59,777 bases of DNA from Microthrixaceae bacterium (lineage in GTDB: Bacteria; Actinomycetota; Acidimicrobiia; Acidimicrobiales; Microtrichaceae): the NCBI GenBank assembly GCA_023957995.1, contig JAMLGK010000019.1, positions 1-59,777 on the forward strand, read 5' to 3'. Position 1 is the stretch's first letter. Each line of letters starts with the position of its first letter. Below the pieces are notes generated by a model. It searched no databases. It was not told where the DNA came from and saw nothing but the letters and a program-made list of their open reading frames with translations. This document shows positions 50,094-59,031 of this stretch, piece after piece. Both the position numbers and the translations under genes were made by a program.

Positions 50094-51433
50094 GCGAACA
50101 GTCGGCCGATTCGTTCGGCACCGGTCGGCATCGCGAACGCCACCACGTGGTCTCCCGCAACCAGTTTGGAGCGGCCGCGTGCGATCTCGGTGGTGTCACC
50201 GTGCACCACCGCGCCCAGCAGCACACCCTCGGGGAGGTCCATCTCCGACACCACGGCTCCATCGGCAACGCTGCCGGGGGCAACCTCGTACTCCAGGATC
50301 TCGACCGCTCCCTCGAGGAACGTCGCCACGCCCGCGATCTCACCGCGCACGAGCGAGATCACCCGGTCTGCGGTGGCGGTGCGCGGAGAAAGCGCTGCAT
50401 CGATGCCGATCTCCGTGAGCATCGGCAACAGTTCCAGTCTGTGGGCTATGGCGAGCGTCTCGCCCGCACCCTGTGAGATGGCGAACAGGCAGGCGATGAT
50501 GTTGGCGTCGTCAGCTCCGGTGAGGGCGGCGACGGCGTCGAAGCTGCCCACCTCCACGTCCAGCAGGACCTCTGCGTCGGTGATGTCGCCGCGCAGGACC
50601 GTCACCCGGTGGAGTTTCTCCGACAGCTCACGGGCTCGAGCCTCGTCCTGTTCGATGACCACCACCTCGGCACCGCGGCGCGCCAGTGGGAGTGCGACCA
50701 ACTCCGCGGTGCGCCCGCCTCCGAGCAGGAGCACCCGCCGCGGGGCCCGCACAGCCAGGTCGAGCACGTCCATGAGGCGACGGCGCGCCTGGCGTTTGCA
50801 CAGCACGCGCACCATGTCGTCGGCCTGGAGTTCGTGGTTGCCCCTCGGGATGATCGTCTCTCCGCCACGTGAGATGGTGCCGAAGAGGAACTCCCAGTTG
50901 GGTTCGTTCTCCGTGGCCACCTCGTGCAGCGACTTGCCCACCAGCGACGAGTCCGCCGTGAGGCGAGCGCCCACGATGAGCACCTCACCACCTGCGAGCA
51001 CCTCGACCTCGCTGGCACCGGGCATCTCGAGCAGCTGGAGGATGTCGCGAGCGGCTTCCTGGTCGGGATCGATCACGAGGTCGGCTCCCACCACCCGACG
51101 CAGATCGGCGGCGGCCTCGCTGCGCAACTCCTCTGCCTCCAGACGCACCAGGGTTCGATCCACCCCTGCCTGCTTCGCCGCCAACGAGGCCATCATGTTG
51201 ACCTCGTCGTCGTTGGTGACAGCGACCAGGAGTTCTGCCCGACCGACCCCTGCGCGCTTGAGGACCCCCGGGTGGGTGCCGCTGCCGAGGATGGCCATCA
51301 CGTCGAGTTTCTCCTCGACCGCGGCCAGACGATCGGGGTCGTTCTCGATCACGGCAACGTCGATCCCCTGTCGACTCAGTCGCTCGGCGACATAGGAACC
51401 GACTTCTCCCGCGCCGAGGACGATCACGTGCAC
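50090..51433 (-). CDS. trkA: TrkA, NAD-binding regulator of Trk potassium uptake
   Basis: 447 residues, two RCK modules each with a Rossmann domain and a TrkA_C domain. Module 1: VIVLGAGEVGSYVAERL, later VTNDDEVNMM; module 2: VLLLGGGRTAELVALPL, ALTGADDANI. It gates TrkH in response to NAD(H)/ATP at the inner membrane face. It is the first gene of the three-gene trk operon. Confidence 0.94.
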   Translation of the reverse strand: MHVIVLGAGEVGSYVAERLSRQGIDVAVIENDPDRLAAVEEKLDVMAILGSGTHPGVLKRAGVGRAELLVAVTNDDEVNMMASLAAKQAGVDRTLVRLEAEELRSEAAADLRRVVGADLVIDPDQEAARDILQLLEMPGASEVEVLAGGEVLIVGARLTADSSLVGKSLHEVATENEPNWEFLFGTISRGGETIIPRGNHELQADDMVRVLCKRQARRRLMDVLDLAVRAPRRVLLLGGGRTAELVALPLARRGAEVVVIEQDEARARELSEKLHRVTVLRGDITDAEVLLDVEVGSFDAVAALTGADDANIIACLFAISQGAGETLAIAHRLELLPMLTEIGIDAALSPRTATADRVISLVRGEIAGVATFLEGAVEILEYEVAPGSVADGAVVSEMDLPEGVLLGAVVHGDTTEIARGRSKLVAGDHVVAFAMPTGAERIGRLFA

Positions 51434-51472
51434 GCCGACATCCTTACGCGTGGAGGTGCGTCGGGTCGCAAG

Positions 51473-51700
51473 TCACGCGTTGCGCCGGAGAGTTCCAACG
51501 GTCCACGACCCGCAGTTGGAACAGCGGGCCCGCCTGCGCGGATTGCCGGCCGCCTTCCACCTGACACCACCCATGTCCCACACGGAGGTGTCGTGACCGC
51601 ATGGCTCACAGTGCAGGACCCACGAGCGCGACTCTGCTTCCATGCCCGCGGCCATCGATCCGGGCAGGACCTTCACGAGGAAGCGCTGGGTTCGGCTCAT
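51473..51700 (-). CDS. small zinc-ribbon-like protein
   Basis: 75 residues with CEPCGH and CSNCG, a likely four-Cys zinc site. It opens MSRTQRFLVKVLPGSMAAG. 39 nt upstream of trkA and 51 nt after the sulfatase gene on the same strand. No function recognised. Confidence 0.65.
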   Translation of the reverse strand: MSRTQRFLVKVLPGSMAAGMEAESRSWVLHCEPCGHDTSVWDMGGVRWKAAGNPRRRARCSNCGSWTVGTLRRNA

Positions 51701-51751
51701 GGGGCTCCATTCGGCACTCGCTCGGCCACAGTGAGCAGTGGGAACTCATCC

Positions 51752-53350
51752 TCAGGCCGGTGCCTCCACGTCGAGGTGCCGCACGTCATCCGACAGCGAG
51801 GCGTACAGATCAGCGACCAGGTCGTCGCGCACCGACCGGTAGGCGGGATCGTCCCAGAGGTTCCACCACTGGTGCGGATCCTCCTCGACGTTGTAGAGCT
51901 CACCCTCGGTGCCGTCGTAGCGGATGTCGATCGGAGCGAGCAGCGCATCTCCGAAGAGTGCATTGGCGATCGCGGACTTCTCGAGCCCGTTGGGTTCACC
52001 CGCGGTGCTGCGCTCGTAGGCGGTGCAGATCCAGCCGTCGCGGTAGATCGTCCTCAGGTGCATCCCCCAGCCCGGGAACTGGCTGTCCCATTCACAGAGG
52101 ACCCGTTCGGAACCAGACCCCGGCGCGGTGGGAAGCGGCGTGCCCTGGCACCAGTCGGGAACCTCCACACCGGCGATCTCGCAGAAGGTCGGCGCGAGGT
52201 CGATCTGGCCGACCGGATCGGTCACGACCGTCGGTTCGCACCCGGCCGAGCGTGCAGGTGCCCAGACCAGTGGAAGTCGCATCAGCGAATCGGTGTGGTA
52301 CGGACCCTTGTAGAGCAGGCCGTAGTCACCCTGCAGTTCACCGTGGTCGGTGGTGAAGAACACGTCTGTGTCGTCCGTCCAACCCAAGGAGTCGAGATGG
52401 GCCAGCACGCGGCCGCACGCCTCGTCGACCAGCTCGTTCATCACGTGGACCTTGGCGTTGATCTCGCGAATCTGGTCATGGGTCAGCGAGGGGATCTGCA
52501 ATGACGCGGGTCCCCCCTCGGCGTTGCTGAAGCTGCCGTCGTAGTAGCCGAGCCAGTGTGCCGGCTTGCGGCCCAGCACGTCGCGTATCGCCTCGTCGGA
52601 CCCAGGGTGACCGGCTGGAAGGTCGAGGTCCTGCCAGGGGACACGACCGAGTTCCTGGGCCGGCGGATCCCATGGATGGTGAGGGTCGGGGAACGACATC
52701 CAGATGAACCAGTCGTCGTCGTCGGAGTACTCGTCGAGTTGCGAGGTCACCAGATCGGCGACCCAGTCGGTGTGGTACCACTCGGTGGGGATCGGGTTGT
52801 TTTTGGTCTCGGGCGCGCCGGTGTCTCCCCCGGCGCCGGCACCGAGGAGGCCGGCGAAGCTATCGAGGTGCTCCGGATGCTCCTCCGCGAGCCAGCGCCC
52901 GTAGTGCGACACCGGGGTGCCGTTGAACGCAGCGATGTGCACCGCCTGGATCGACCGGTCGAACCCCCGCCAGGAACCGGTCTCGCCGTTCTGCCAGCGT
53001 CGGTTCTCCTCCCAGCGGCCTTCCGGATCGAATCCCGGTTCGAAGTGTGCCTTGCCGAGCAGCGCCGTGCGGTAGCCCGCCTCGCTTCGCAGGTACTCCG
53101 CGATCGACGGAGCGTCGGTGGGCAACGGGATCCCGTTGGCGACGACCCCGTGGGTCCGCGGGTACTGCCCCGTGAGGATCGTCGAACGAGCCGGCATGCA
53201 AACGGTGTTCTGGTTGTAGGCGCGTTCGAAGTTGATCCCCCGGGCCGCGAGCGAATCCACCACCGGCGTGCGGGCGATGGCTCCGCCGTTGCAGCCGAGC
53301 GAGTCGTACCGCTGCTGGTCGGTGGTGATGAACAAGATGTTGCGTCCCAT
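51752..53350 (-). CDS. sulfatase (formylglycine-type)
   Basis: 532 residues. ILFITTDQQRYDSLGC opens the alkaline-phosphatase-like fold with metal-binding Asp; VCMPARSTILTGQYP carries the CxPxR motif whose Cys is converted to formylglycine; GKAHFEP and TTDHGELQGDYGL supply Lys, His and metal ligands. It hydrolyses sulfate esters; no signal peptide is visible. The start follows the PhoX stop by 2 nt, so the two are coupled. Confidence 0.92.
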   Translation of the reverse strand: MGRNILFITTDQQRYDSLGCNGGAIARTPVVDSLAARGINFERAYNQNTVCMPARSTILTGQYPRTHGVVANGIPLPTDAPSIAEYLRSEAGYRTALLGKAHFEPGFDPEGRWEENRRWQNGETGSWRGFDRSIQAVHIAAFNGTPVSHYGRWLAEEHPEHLDSFAGLLGAGAGGDTGAPETKNNPIPTEWYHTDWVADLVTSQLDEYSDDDDWFIWMSFPDPHHPWDPPAQELGRVPWQDLDLPAGHPGSDEAIRDVLGRKPAHWLGYYDGSFSNAEGGPASLQIPSLTHDQIREINAKVHVMNELVDEACGRVLAHLDSLGWTDDTDVFFTTDHGELQGDYGLLYKGPYHTDSLMRLPLVWAPARSAGCEPTVVTDPVGQIDLAPTFCEIAGVEVPDWCQGTPLPTAPGSGSERVLCEWDSQFPGWGMHLRTIYRDGWICTAYERSTAGEPNGLEKSAIANALFGDALLAPIDIRYDGTEGELYNVEEDPHQWWNLWDDPAYRSVRDDLVADLYASLSDDVRHLDVEAPA

Positions 53351-53352
53351 TG

Positions 53353-54849
53353 CTACCTCGTCTCTCTGGGATCGGTCTGTCCCGAATCAGGCGTTCCCGA
53401 ATCAGGCTCTCCCGATCTCTGCGGATCCTCGGTTGACTGGCCCTCGCCCCCCGAACGGTTGCGTCTGGCCGCCAGCGCTGCACCTGCGGCAACCACCGCA
53501 CCCGCTGCCAGTGCACCGAACAGAGCCATGGGTGGCCCATCGTCGCGCTCGGAGACGGGATCCTCCTCAGGAGGGTCACCTCCGTCACCCGCCGAGGCAG
53601 CCGCATCGAGGCTGGCCACGACGGTCGTGGTCGACGCGTCGGGGTCCTCGACCTGCGCTCCGCGGAAAGGTCCTGTCACCTCGTATGTGATTCCGTTGCC
53701 GTCGGTGCCACGCTGGGAGCTGAAGTAGAGCCGCGTTCCGTCGGGGCTGAACGCAGGCCCCGTGATCTCGGAGTTCTCGTGACCGGTCACCTGCGCGAAG
53801 GGAGCGACCTCTCCTTCGGGTGTGATGATCACGACCTGCATGTCGTCGCCATCCTCGGCCACGAACAGATCACCGGAACCCTCCTCCACGGTGATGTTGT
53901 CGACTCCCCGCAGGGCCGCGCCCTGGGCGACCTCGGCGTCGTAGATGACCCGGTAGGTCTGAGCAGCGGTGTCGATGGCGTGCACACGGTTGTCGCGCTT
54001 GGTGGTGAACACCACCGTGCCCTCGGAGTACCAGATGCCCTCACCGCCGGCGAACACGGTCGCCCCGGGGACCTGGTCCTTGGTCGGCAGGTCCGCGGCC
54101 GAGGGGTCCGGAACCTCGACCCAGCTGACCTGCTCGCCGTCGATCACCGCAGCTTCGAGGGTCCCGGAGCCCAGGTCCGGATACGACGTCGGCGTGTAGC
54201 GGTAGAGCCGACCGTCGGCCTGATCCTCGGTGAGATAGACGACCTCGTGTACGGGGTCCACCGCCGCTGCTTCATGCTGGAACAATCCCATGGCGGGGAG
54301 CACCCTCGCTTCGGCGACACCGGTGGGGTCGGTCTCGTAGACCCTTCCGGCCACGGATCCGAACGCGGCGGTCGCAGCGGCGTTGCCGTGCCAGTCGAAC
54401 TCCTCACACGACAACCAGGTACCCCATGGGGTGGGGCCACCCGCGCAGTTGATGGCGGTGTCACCCAGGATCCTGTAGGCATCGGTGATCTCGCCCCCGG
54501 AATCGAAGCGCACCGCGGACACACCGCCGGTTCCCGGAAGCACGGCCTCGCTGTTGGACACGTAGATCCAACCGTCGTCGTCGGTTGCAAAGGTGGCACC
54601 ACCATCGGGGAACACGTGCCAGGTGTAGCCGGTGTCGCCCACCGCCTGATCAGACGTGGCGATGACCCTGCTGGTGAAGCCCTCCGGCAGCAACAGGCCG
54701 TTGGCGTCGGGAACGGCGGCTTCGATCGATCCGTAGGGCCCGATTCCCGGTACCGCACCCTGGTGCTTCGCTGCGCGCCACACGCGCGGCGCGACCACGA
54801 CCGCGCCAACGCCGAACGCTCCATTGGCGAGGAACTGTCGTCGTTGCAT
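53353..54849 (-). CDS. PhoX/DUF839-type phosphatase-like protein, Tat-exported and anchored
   Basis: 498 residues. MQRRQFLANGAFGVGAVVVA is a Tat signal (RRQFL). The beta-propeller-like body (EGFTSRVIATSDQAVGDTG, GTWLSCEEFDW, FQHEAAAVDP, FAGGEGIWYSEGTVVFTTKR) matches DUF839/PhoX, calcium/iron-dependent phosphatases. A C-terminal helix (MALFGALAAGAVVAAGAALAA) followed by a charged tail anchors it outside. The extreme C-terminus has PDSG repeats from a short tandem duplication. It lies 20 nt after the kelch gene. Confidence 0.85.
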   Translation of the reverse strand: MQRRQFLANGAFGVGAVVVAPRVWRAAKHQGAVPGIGPYGSIEAAVPDANGLLLPEGFTSRVIATSDQAVGDTGYTWHVFPDGGATFATDDDGWIYVSNSEAVLPGTGGVSAVRFDSGGEITDAYRILGDTAINCAGGPTPWGTWLSCEEFDWHGNAAATAAFGSVAGRVYETDPTGVAEARVLPAMGLFQHEAAAVDPVHEVVYLTEDQADGRLYRYTPTSYPDLGSGTLEAAVIDGEQVSWVEVPDPSAADLPTKDQVPGATVFAGGEGIWYSEGTVVFTTKRDNRVHAIDTAAQTYRVIYDAEVAQGAALRGVDNITVEEGSGDLFVAEDGDDMQVVIITPEGEVAPFAQVTGHENSEITGPAFSPDGTRLYFSSQRGTDGNGITYEVTGPFRGAQVEDPDASTTTVVASLDAAASAGDGGDPPEEDPVSERDDGPPMALFGALAAGAVVAAGAALAARRNRSGGEGQSTEDPQRSGEPDSGTPDSGQTDPRETR

Positions 54850-54869
54850 CCGAGCACCCTAGGTGGGCG

Positions 54870-56501
54870 TCAGGGGCCAGATGGCGGTACCCATGCAACG
54901 AGAGTGGGGTCCCGGCGCAACTCATTCGTGCCGCCCTCGACGACTCGCCGGACCTCGCCGAGCCAGAGCGCGCCGGTCCAGACACCCTCAGCTCCGCCCA
55001 CGCTGGTCGGTATCCAGTCGTCACTGGCAGCGGGCACGAGATCCAACGTCCGGGCTTCCTCGGAAGCGCTGCGAGGAAGTTCGACGAGAACCGCGTAGGT
55101 ATCGGGAGTCGGTGCGGTCGGAACCTCGGGTGCTGTCGGGTCTCCCGACCCACCGGTCGACCCGGGAGCCAACCTGTCGGCCAGCGTGGTCTCATCGACC
55201 TTGTCCAGCACGACCCAGTCCCCGATCGCCGATGCGCCCCCGAAGGTGGATCCGTCGTCGATTCGCGCCACTGCTCCCGAATCCAGATCCACGCTGATCA
55301 GATCGGAGTTCTGGAGGAGGTCGTATACAGATGCAGGAACTCCCGGTGGCGGTTCGGCCCACCGCTGGTCATCGGCGGTCACCCCCACCTCGAGGACCAC
55401 GACCTCCCCGTTGCATGCAACGGGGCGCTCGAGTCGGTAGCCCAGAGCGATCGGTTCGCCCCAGCGGCCGGAGTCGGCATCGAATGATCGCAACGAGATC
55501 GCTTCCGGATCATCCACCGCCGGCGCTGCCGAGACGAGCCGGGCACCGGCGGTACCGGTGCAGGTGACCGTCGTCGAGTCACCTTCACCTGGATCGAGAG
55601 CAGAGCCATCGGACCGCTGTGACCAGGTCCCGTTCGCACTGTCCCAGCGGACCACCTGTCCCACCGGTGAATCGGATTCCCCCCCACCGTGTGGATGCGG
55701 GACGATGAAGGTGGCTGCACCATCGGTCCCGACCGGCCACTCCAGCGGAGCGAACGGCGGTGCGGGCAGGGTCCTCCAGGTGTTGTCGGACGGATCCCAG
55801 GCCGCAGCAACAGGTCCGGTCGGGCAGTCCTCCGCAGGGTTCGGGTAGACGCGCGCGGATGATCCCTCGATCCCTCCGAACGGCAGCGAACACCCCAGAC
55901 CCACCACGATCACCTCGGTGCCGTCCCACACGGCGGTGGGTTCGTACAGGCTCGAGTCGAACGGTGCAGCGGCGACCTGCACCCAACGACCGGCGGCCGT
56001 GTCGAACACCGCGCCGTCATCGAACACGACGGTCGGGTTCTGGAAGAACACCGTGTCCTGTTGCACTCCGCCCCACACGAACATCGCGTTTCCTGTCCAG
56101 GCAATGGCGGGATGGTCTCGCTGGGAGAGCGGCCACGGTCCGAGCTCGTGTGAACCCGGCTCGCTTAGCACGCTGACATCGACCGGTTCACCGATCACCT
56201 CACCTGGAACCCTGGACAGCTCCTCGGACTGCAGGGCGTCGCGGTCCGGGTCCGACACGACCTGCGCGGTGTCGGTCGGGGTCCTGGCGAACAGCACCCC
56301 GAGAAGGACCACACATGCTGCTGCGATGCCGACCCCCGCCCGGCGGATCCGGCGACGCCGCCGCACACGAGCGAGGACACCGGACCACGCCGCGTCGGTC
56401 GCGGCAGCGGGTTCCCATCGTTCGAGTGTCGAGATCCTGCTCGAAAGTGCGGCGGAATCGGCCCCGGTGGAACCTCCGTCATTCGGATCATGTCGGTCCA
56501 T
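54870..56501 (-). CDS. membrane-anchored kelch-like protein, putative anti-sigma factor
   Basis: 543 residues from ATG 56501. A ~45-residue cytosolic N-terminus (ALSSRISTLERWEPAAATD), a basic patch RRRRRIRR and one membrane helix (AGVGIAAACVVLLGVLFA) are followed by a large outer domain with kelch-type repeats (HPAIAWTGNAMFVWGGVQ, FDTAAGRWVQVAAAPF, AAWDPSDNTWRTLPAPPF). It sits 5 nt after the ECF sigma gene, where anti-sigma factors are normally encoded, though no zinc-ASD HxxxCxxC motif is present. Confidence 0.72.
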   Translation of the reverse strand: MDRHDPNDGGSTGADSAALSSRISTLERWEPAAATDAAWSGVLARVRRRRRIRRAGVGIAAACVVLLGVLFARTPTDTAQVVSDPDRDALQSEELSRVPGEVIGEPVDVSVLSEPGSHELGPWPLSQRDHPAIAWTGNAMFVWGGVQQDTVFFQNPTVVFDDGAVFDTAAGRWVQVAAAPFDSSLYEPTAVWDGTEVIVVGLGCSLPFGGIEGSSARVYPNPAEDCPTGPVAAAWDPSDNTWRTLPAPPFAPLEWPVGTDGAATFIVPHPHGGGESDSPVGQVVRWDSANGTWSQRSDGSALDPGEGDSTTVTCTGTAGARLVSAAPAVDDPEAISLRSFDADSGRWGEPIALGYRLERPVACNGEVVVLEVGVTADDQRWAEPPPGVPASVYDLLQNSDLISVDLDSGAVARIDDGSTFGGASAIGDWVVLDKVDETTLADRLAPGSTGGSGDPTAPEVPTAPTPDTYAVLVELPRSASEEARTLDLVPAASDDWIPTSVGGAEGVWTGALWLGEVRRVVEGGTNELRRDPTLVAWVPPSGP

Positions 56502-56506
56502 CGCGC

Positions 56507-56992
56507 TCACCTCGGAACCACGGTCTGGGTGTCGAGGCGTGTGGACATCGCCTGGCGACCGCGATGGAGGTGTGAGCGGACAGTCCCCTCGGGCATGGCG
56601 AGCAGCTCCGCCACCTCGGTCACCGGCAGGTCCTCCAGGTGGTGGAGCACGATGCACCGGCGCTGAGTCTCGGTCAGCTCCCGCAGGGCGTCGTACAGCT
56701 CGGGATCGGGTGGTGGTGGATCCATCGCCCCGCGTTCGGGCAGGCGCTCCAGGTCGGTCTCGGTGCCCGCCCGGCGACGCCGGCGAACTGCCAGCCGAAC
56801 GACCACGAGCCGTAGCCAGGCCCCCGGGCGGTCATAGCCCGAGATCCGCCTCCAGCGCTCCGCCGCACGCACGAAGGCTTCCTGGGTGACCTCCTCGGCC
56901 GAATCGCTGTTGCCACAGAGCAGGAACGCGAGACGGACCAGGCCCGGATACTCGGACCTGAACAGTTCGTGGAGCCCCTCCTGGTCACCCAT
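56507..56992 (-). CDS. ECF-type RNA polymerase sigma factor
   Basis: 161 residues. Region 2: YPGLVRLAFLLCGNSDSAEE then VTQEAFVRAAERW; region 4: LTETQRRCIVLHHLEDLPV and EVAELLAMPEGTVRSHLHRG. SigE-like group. It directs polymerase to stress or nutrient promoters. It heads a tight operon: sigma, kelch protein, PhoX, sulfatase. Confidence 0.93.
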   Translation of the reverse strand: MGDQEGLHELFRSEYPGLVRLAFLLCGNSDSAEEVTQEAFVRAAERWRRISGYDRPGAWLRLVVVRLAVRRRRRAGTETDLERLPERGAMDPPPPDPELYDALRELTETQRRCIVLHHLEDLPVTEVAELLAMPEGTVRSHLHRGRQAMSTRLDTQTVVPR

Positions 56993-57065
56993 GCCTACCT
57001 ACACACCCCGGCAACAGCATCGCGCTGCAGGGAATCCTGGGCGCCCTTCCCACTCCGGGAGCCTT

Positions 57066-58892
57066 TCAGCAGAACTCGAGGCCCTCGAAGTCGCCGCTGG
57101 TCCGCCAGCGGTGCATCAGATTGAAGAACGCCACCGGCCCCTCGGGGAAGCGCGCCGCGTTGAGGCGCTCCTTGCGTCCGGGCTCGCGCCCCTCGTTGTT
57201 GTAGTAGCCGGGCGTGCAGTCGGCGTTCCCGATGAATCCGGTGCCATCCGCGTCGAGCTGGTCGACCCAATCCCTCTCGGCCTGCTCGGTCGCCTCCACC
57301 ACCTCTCCGGCGCCATCGAGGGAGTGGCGGATGACCGAAGCGATCCGGGTGGCCGCTTCGGTGTAGTTGTGGGTCACGTTCGAGATCAGGTTGGCCCCCT
57401 GACTCAACCCGAGGATGAACAGGTTCGGGAACCCGTGCACGTAGGTGCCGTGCAGGCTGCGCATCCCGTCGCTCCAGTAGTCCTGCAGAGTCACCCCGCC
57501 GCGGCCGACGACCTCGTAACGGGCCTTGGGGGCGATGTCGACCTCGAAGCCCGATGCCAGCACCAGGCAATCGAGCTCGAAATGCTCATCGCCCACCCAC
57601 ACACCCGAGGCGTCCACCCGTTCCACCCCGCGACCGTCGGTGTCGACGAGGTGCACGGACTCCAGGTTGTAGGTCTGGAGGTACTCGTCGTGGAAGCAGG
57701 GCCGCTTGCACAACTGGCGGTACCAGGGCTTGAGTGCCTCGGCGACCTCGGGATCCCTGACGATCGAATCCACGCGGGCGCGGATCTCGTTCATCTTCTC
57801 GTCGTCGCTCTCCTCGTAGGCACGCAGGATCAGATCGGGGCCGAAGCTCTCCCCACTGCCCTGGAGGTCGCCCATCATCTGGATCACCCGATCCCGGATC
57901 CGCTGGGAGATGTCGGTCCAGCCGTCCATCACCAGGTCCTCATCCGCGAAACCGCCGGTCTGCAGGGTCGCGAAGTTGAGCAACCACCGTTGTTGCCAAC
58001 CCGGTTCGAGGTCGTCGAAGAACTCCGGATCGAGATCCACGTTCGCCCGCACGTCGATCGACGACGGTGTGCGTTGGAACACGAACAACTCCCGCGAGTC
58101 CCTACCCAGCACAGGGATGCACTGCACCGCGGTCGCGCCCGTGCCGACGATCCCGACGCGTTTGTCCGCCAGTGCGGTCATCGGCGATCCATGCCGGTCC
58201 CCGCCGGTGTAGTCCCAGTCCCACCTGCTGGTGTGGAAGCAATGGCCCTCGAAGGTCTCCAGACCTTCGATACCGGGAAGCTTGGGCCGGTTGAGCGGCC
58301 CGGTTCCCATCGTCACGAACCGCGCCCTGATCTCGTCGCCGCGGTCGGTCGAGATCACCCAGCGATGCGCCGTGGAATCCCAGGTCATGCCCGTGACCTG
58401 GGTGGAGAACAGGGCGTTGTCACAAAGCCCGTACTGGTCGGCTATCCGTTGGGCGTGTTCGTGGATCTCGGAGCCGGGAACGTACTTGGCCGAGGGCCGG
58501 TGCCCGGTCTCCTCCAGGAACGGCAGGTAGATCATCGCTGCCGTGTCGCACATCGCGCCGGGATAGCGGTTCCAGTACCAGACGCCCCCGACGCCACCGG
58601 CGCTGTCGATGAGGCACAGGTCGTCGATTCCCGCCTCGACGAGACGCACCCCGGCGGCCAACCCTGCGAACCCCGCCCCGATGATCGCCGTGGTCACCTC
58701 GACGTTGACCGGTTCCCGCGGATCGGTGTCCGCCCAGGGATCGGCCTCGAGGTGTGCGAATCGACCCGACGGCTCGAGATACTGATCGGCGCCCTCGGGC
58801 CTCAGACGCTTGTCCCGCTCGATGCGATACCGCTCCCGCAGTGCCTCTGGGTCGACGATCTGCTTCTGCTCTGGTGCTGACGAGGTCTGCAT
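57066..58892 (-). CDS. Baeyer-Villiger-type flavin monooxygenase
   Basis: 608 residues. FAD Rossmann motif IIGAGFAGLAAGVRL, the BVMO fingerprint FEGHCFHTSRWDW (FxGxxxHxxxWD), NADPH Rossmann motif VGIVGTGATAVQCIP, and the VGGVWYWNRYPGAMCD segment of cyclohexanone-monooxygenase relatives. It inserts oxygen next to ketones using NADPH and O2; the substrate is unknown. A long N-terminal extension (RERYRIERDKRLRPEG) is as in steroid/cycloketone BVMOs. Monocistronic, divergent from the last gene. Confidence 0.92.
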   Translation of the reverse strand: MQTSSAPEQKQIVDPEALRERYRIERDKRLRPEGADQYLEPSGRFAHLEADPWADTDPREPVNVEVTTAIIGAGFAGLAAGVRLVEAGIDDLCLIDSAGGVGGVWYWNRYPGAMCDTAAMIYLPFLEETGHRPSAKYVPGSEIHEHAQRIADQYGLCDNALFSTQVTGMTWDSTAHRWVISTDRGDEIRARFVTMGTGPLNRPKLPGIEGLETFEGHCFHTSRWDWDYTGGDRHGSPMTALADKRVGIVGTGATAVQCIPVLGRDSRELFVFQRTPSSIDVRANVDLDPEFFDDLEPGWQQRWLLNFATLQTGGFADEDLVMDGWTDISQRIRDRVIQMMGDLQGSGESFGPDLILRAYEESDDEKMNEIRARVDSIVRDPEVAEALKPWYRQLCKRPCFHDEYLQTYNLESVHLVDTDGRGVERVDASGVWVGDEHFELDCLVLASGFEVDIAPKARYEVVGRGGVTLQDYWSDGMRSLHGTYVHGFPNLFILGLSQGANLISNVTHNYTEAATRIASVIRHSLDGAGEVVEATEQAERDWVDQLDADGTGFIGNADCTPGYYNNEGREPGRKERLNAARFPEGPVAFFNLMHRWRTSGDFEGLEFC

Positions 58893-59031
58893 GCGGTGAA
58901 TGATTACCGCTGTGCCTGCCCCGCGCCGCTGCTGTGTCGACGGTCACATGACCGTCCGGCACATGAGTGGTGGTGGCCCGGGCTGTAGCTACTGTGGGAA
59001 CCGCTGCAGCTGGCAGCAGAGGGGGAACCAC

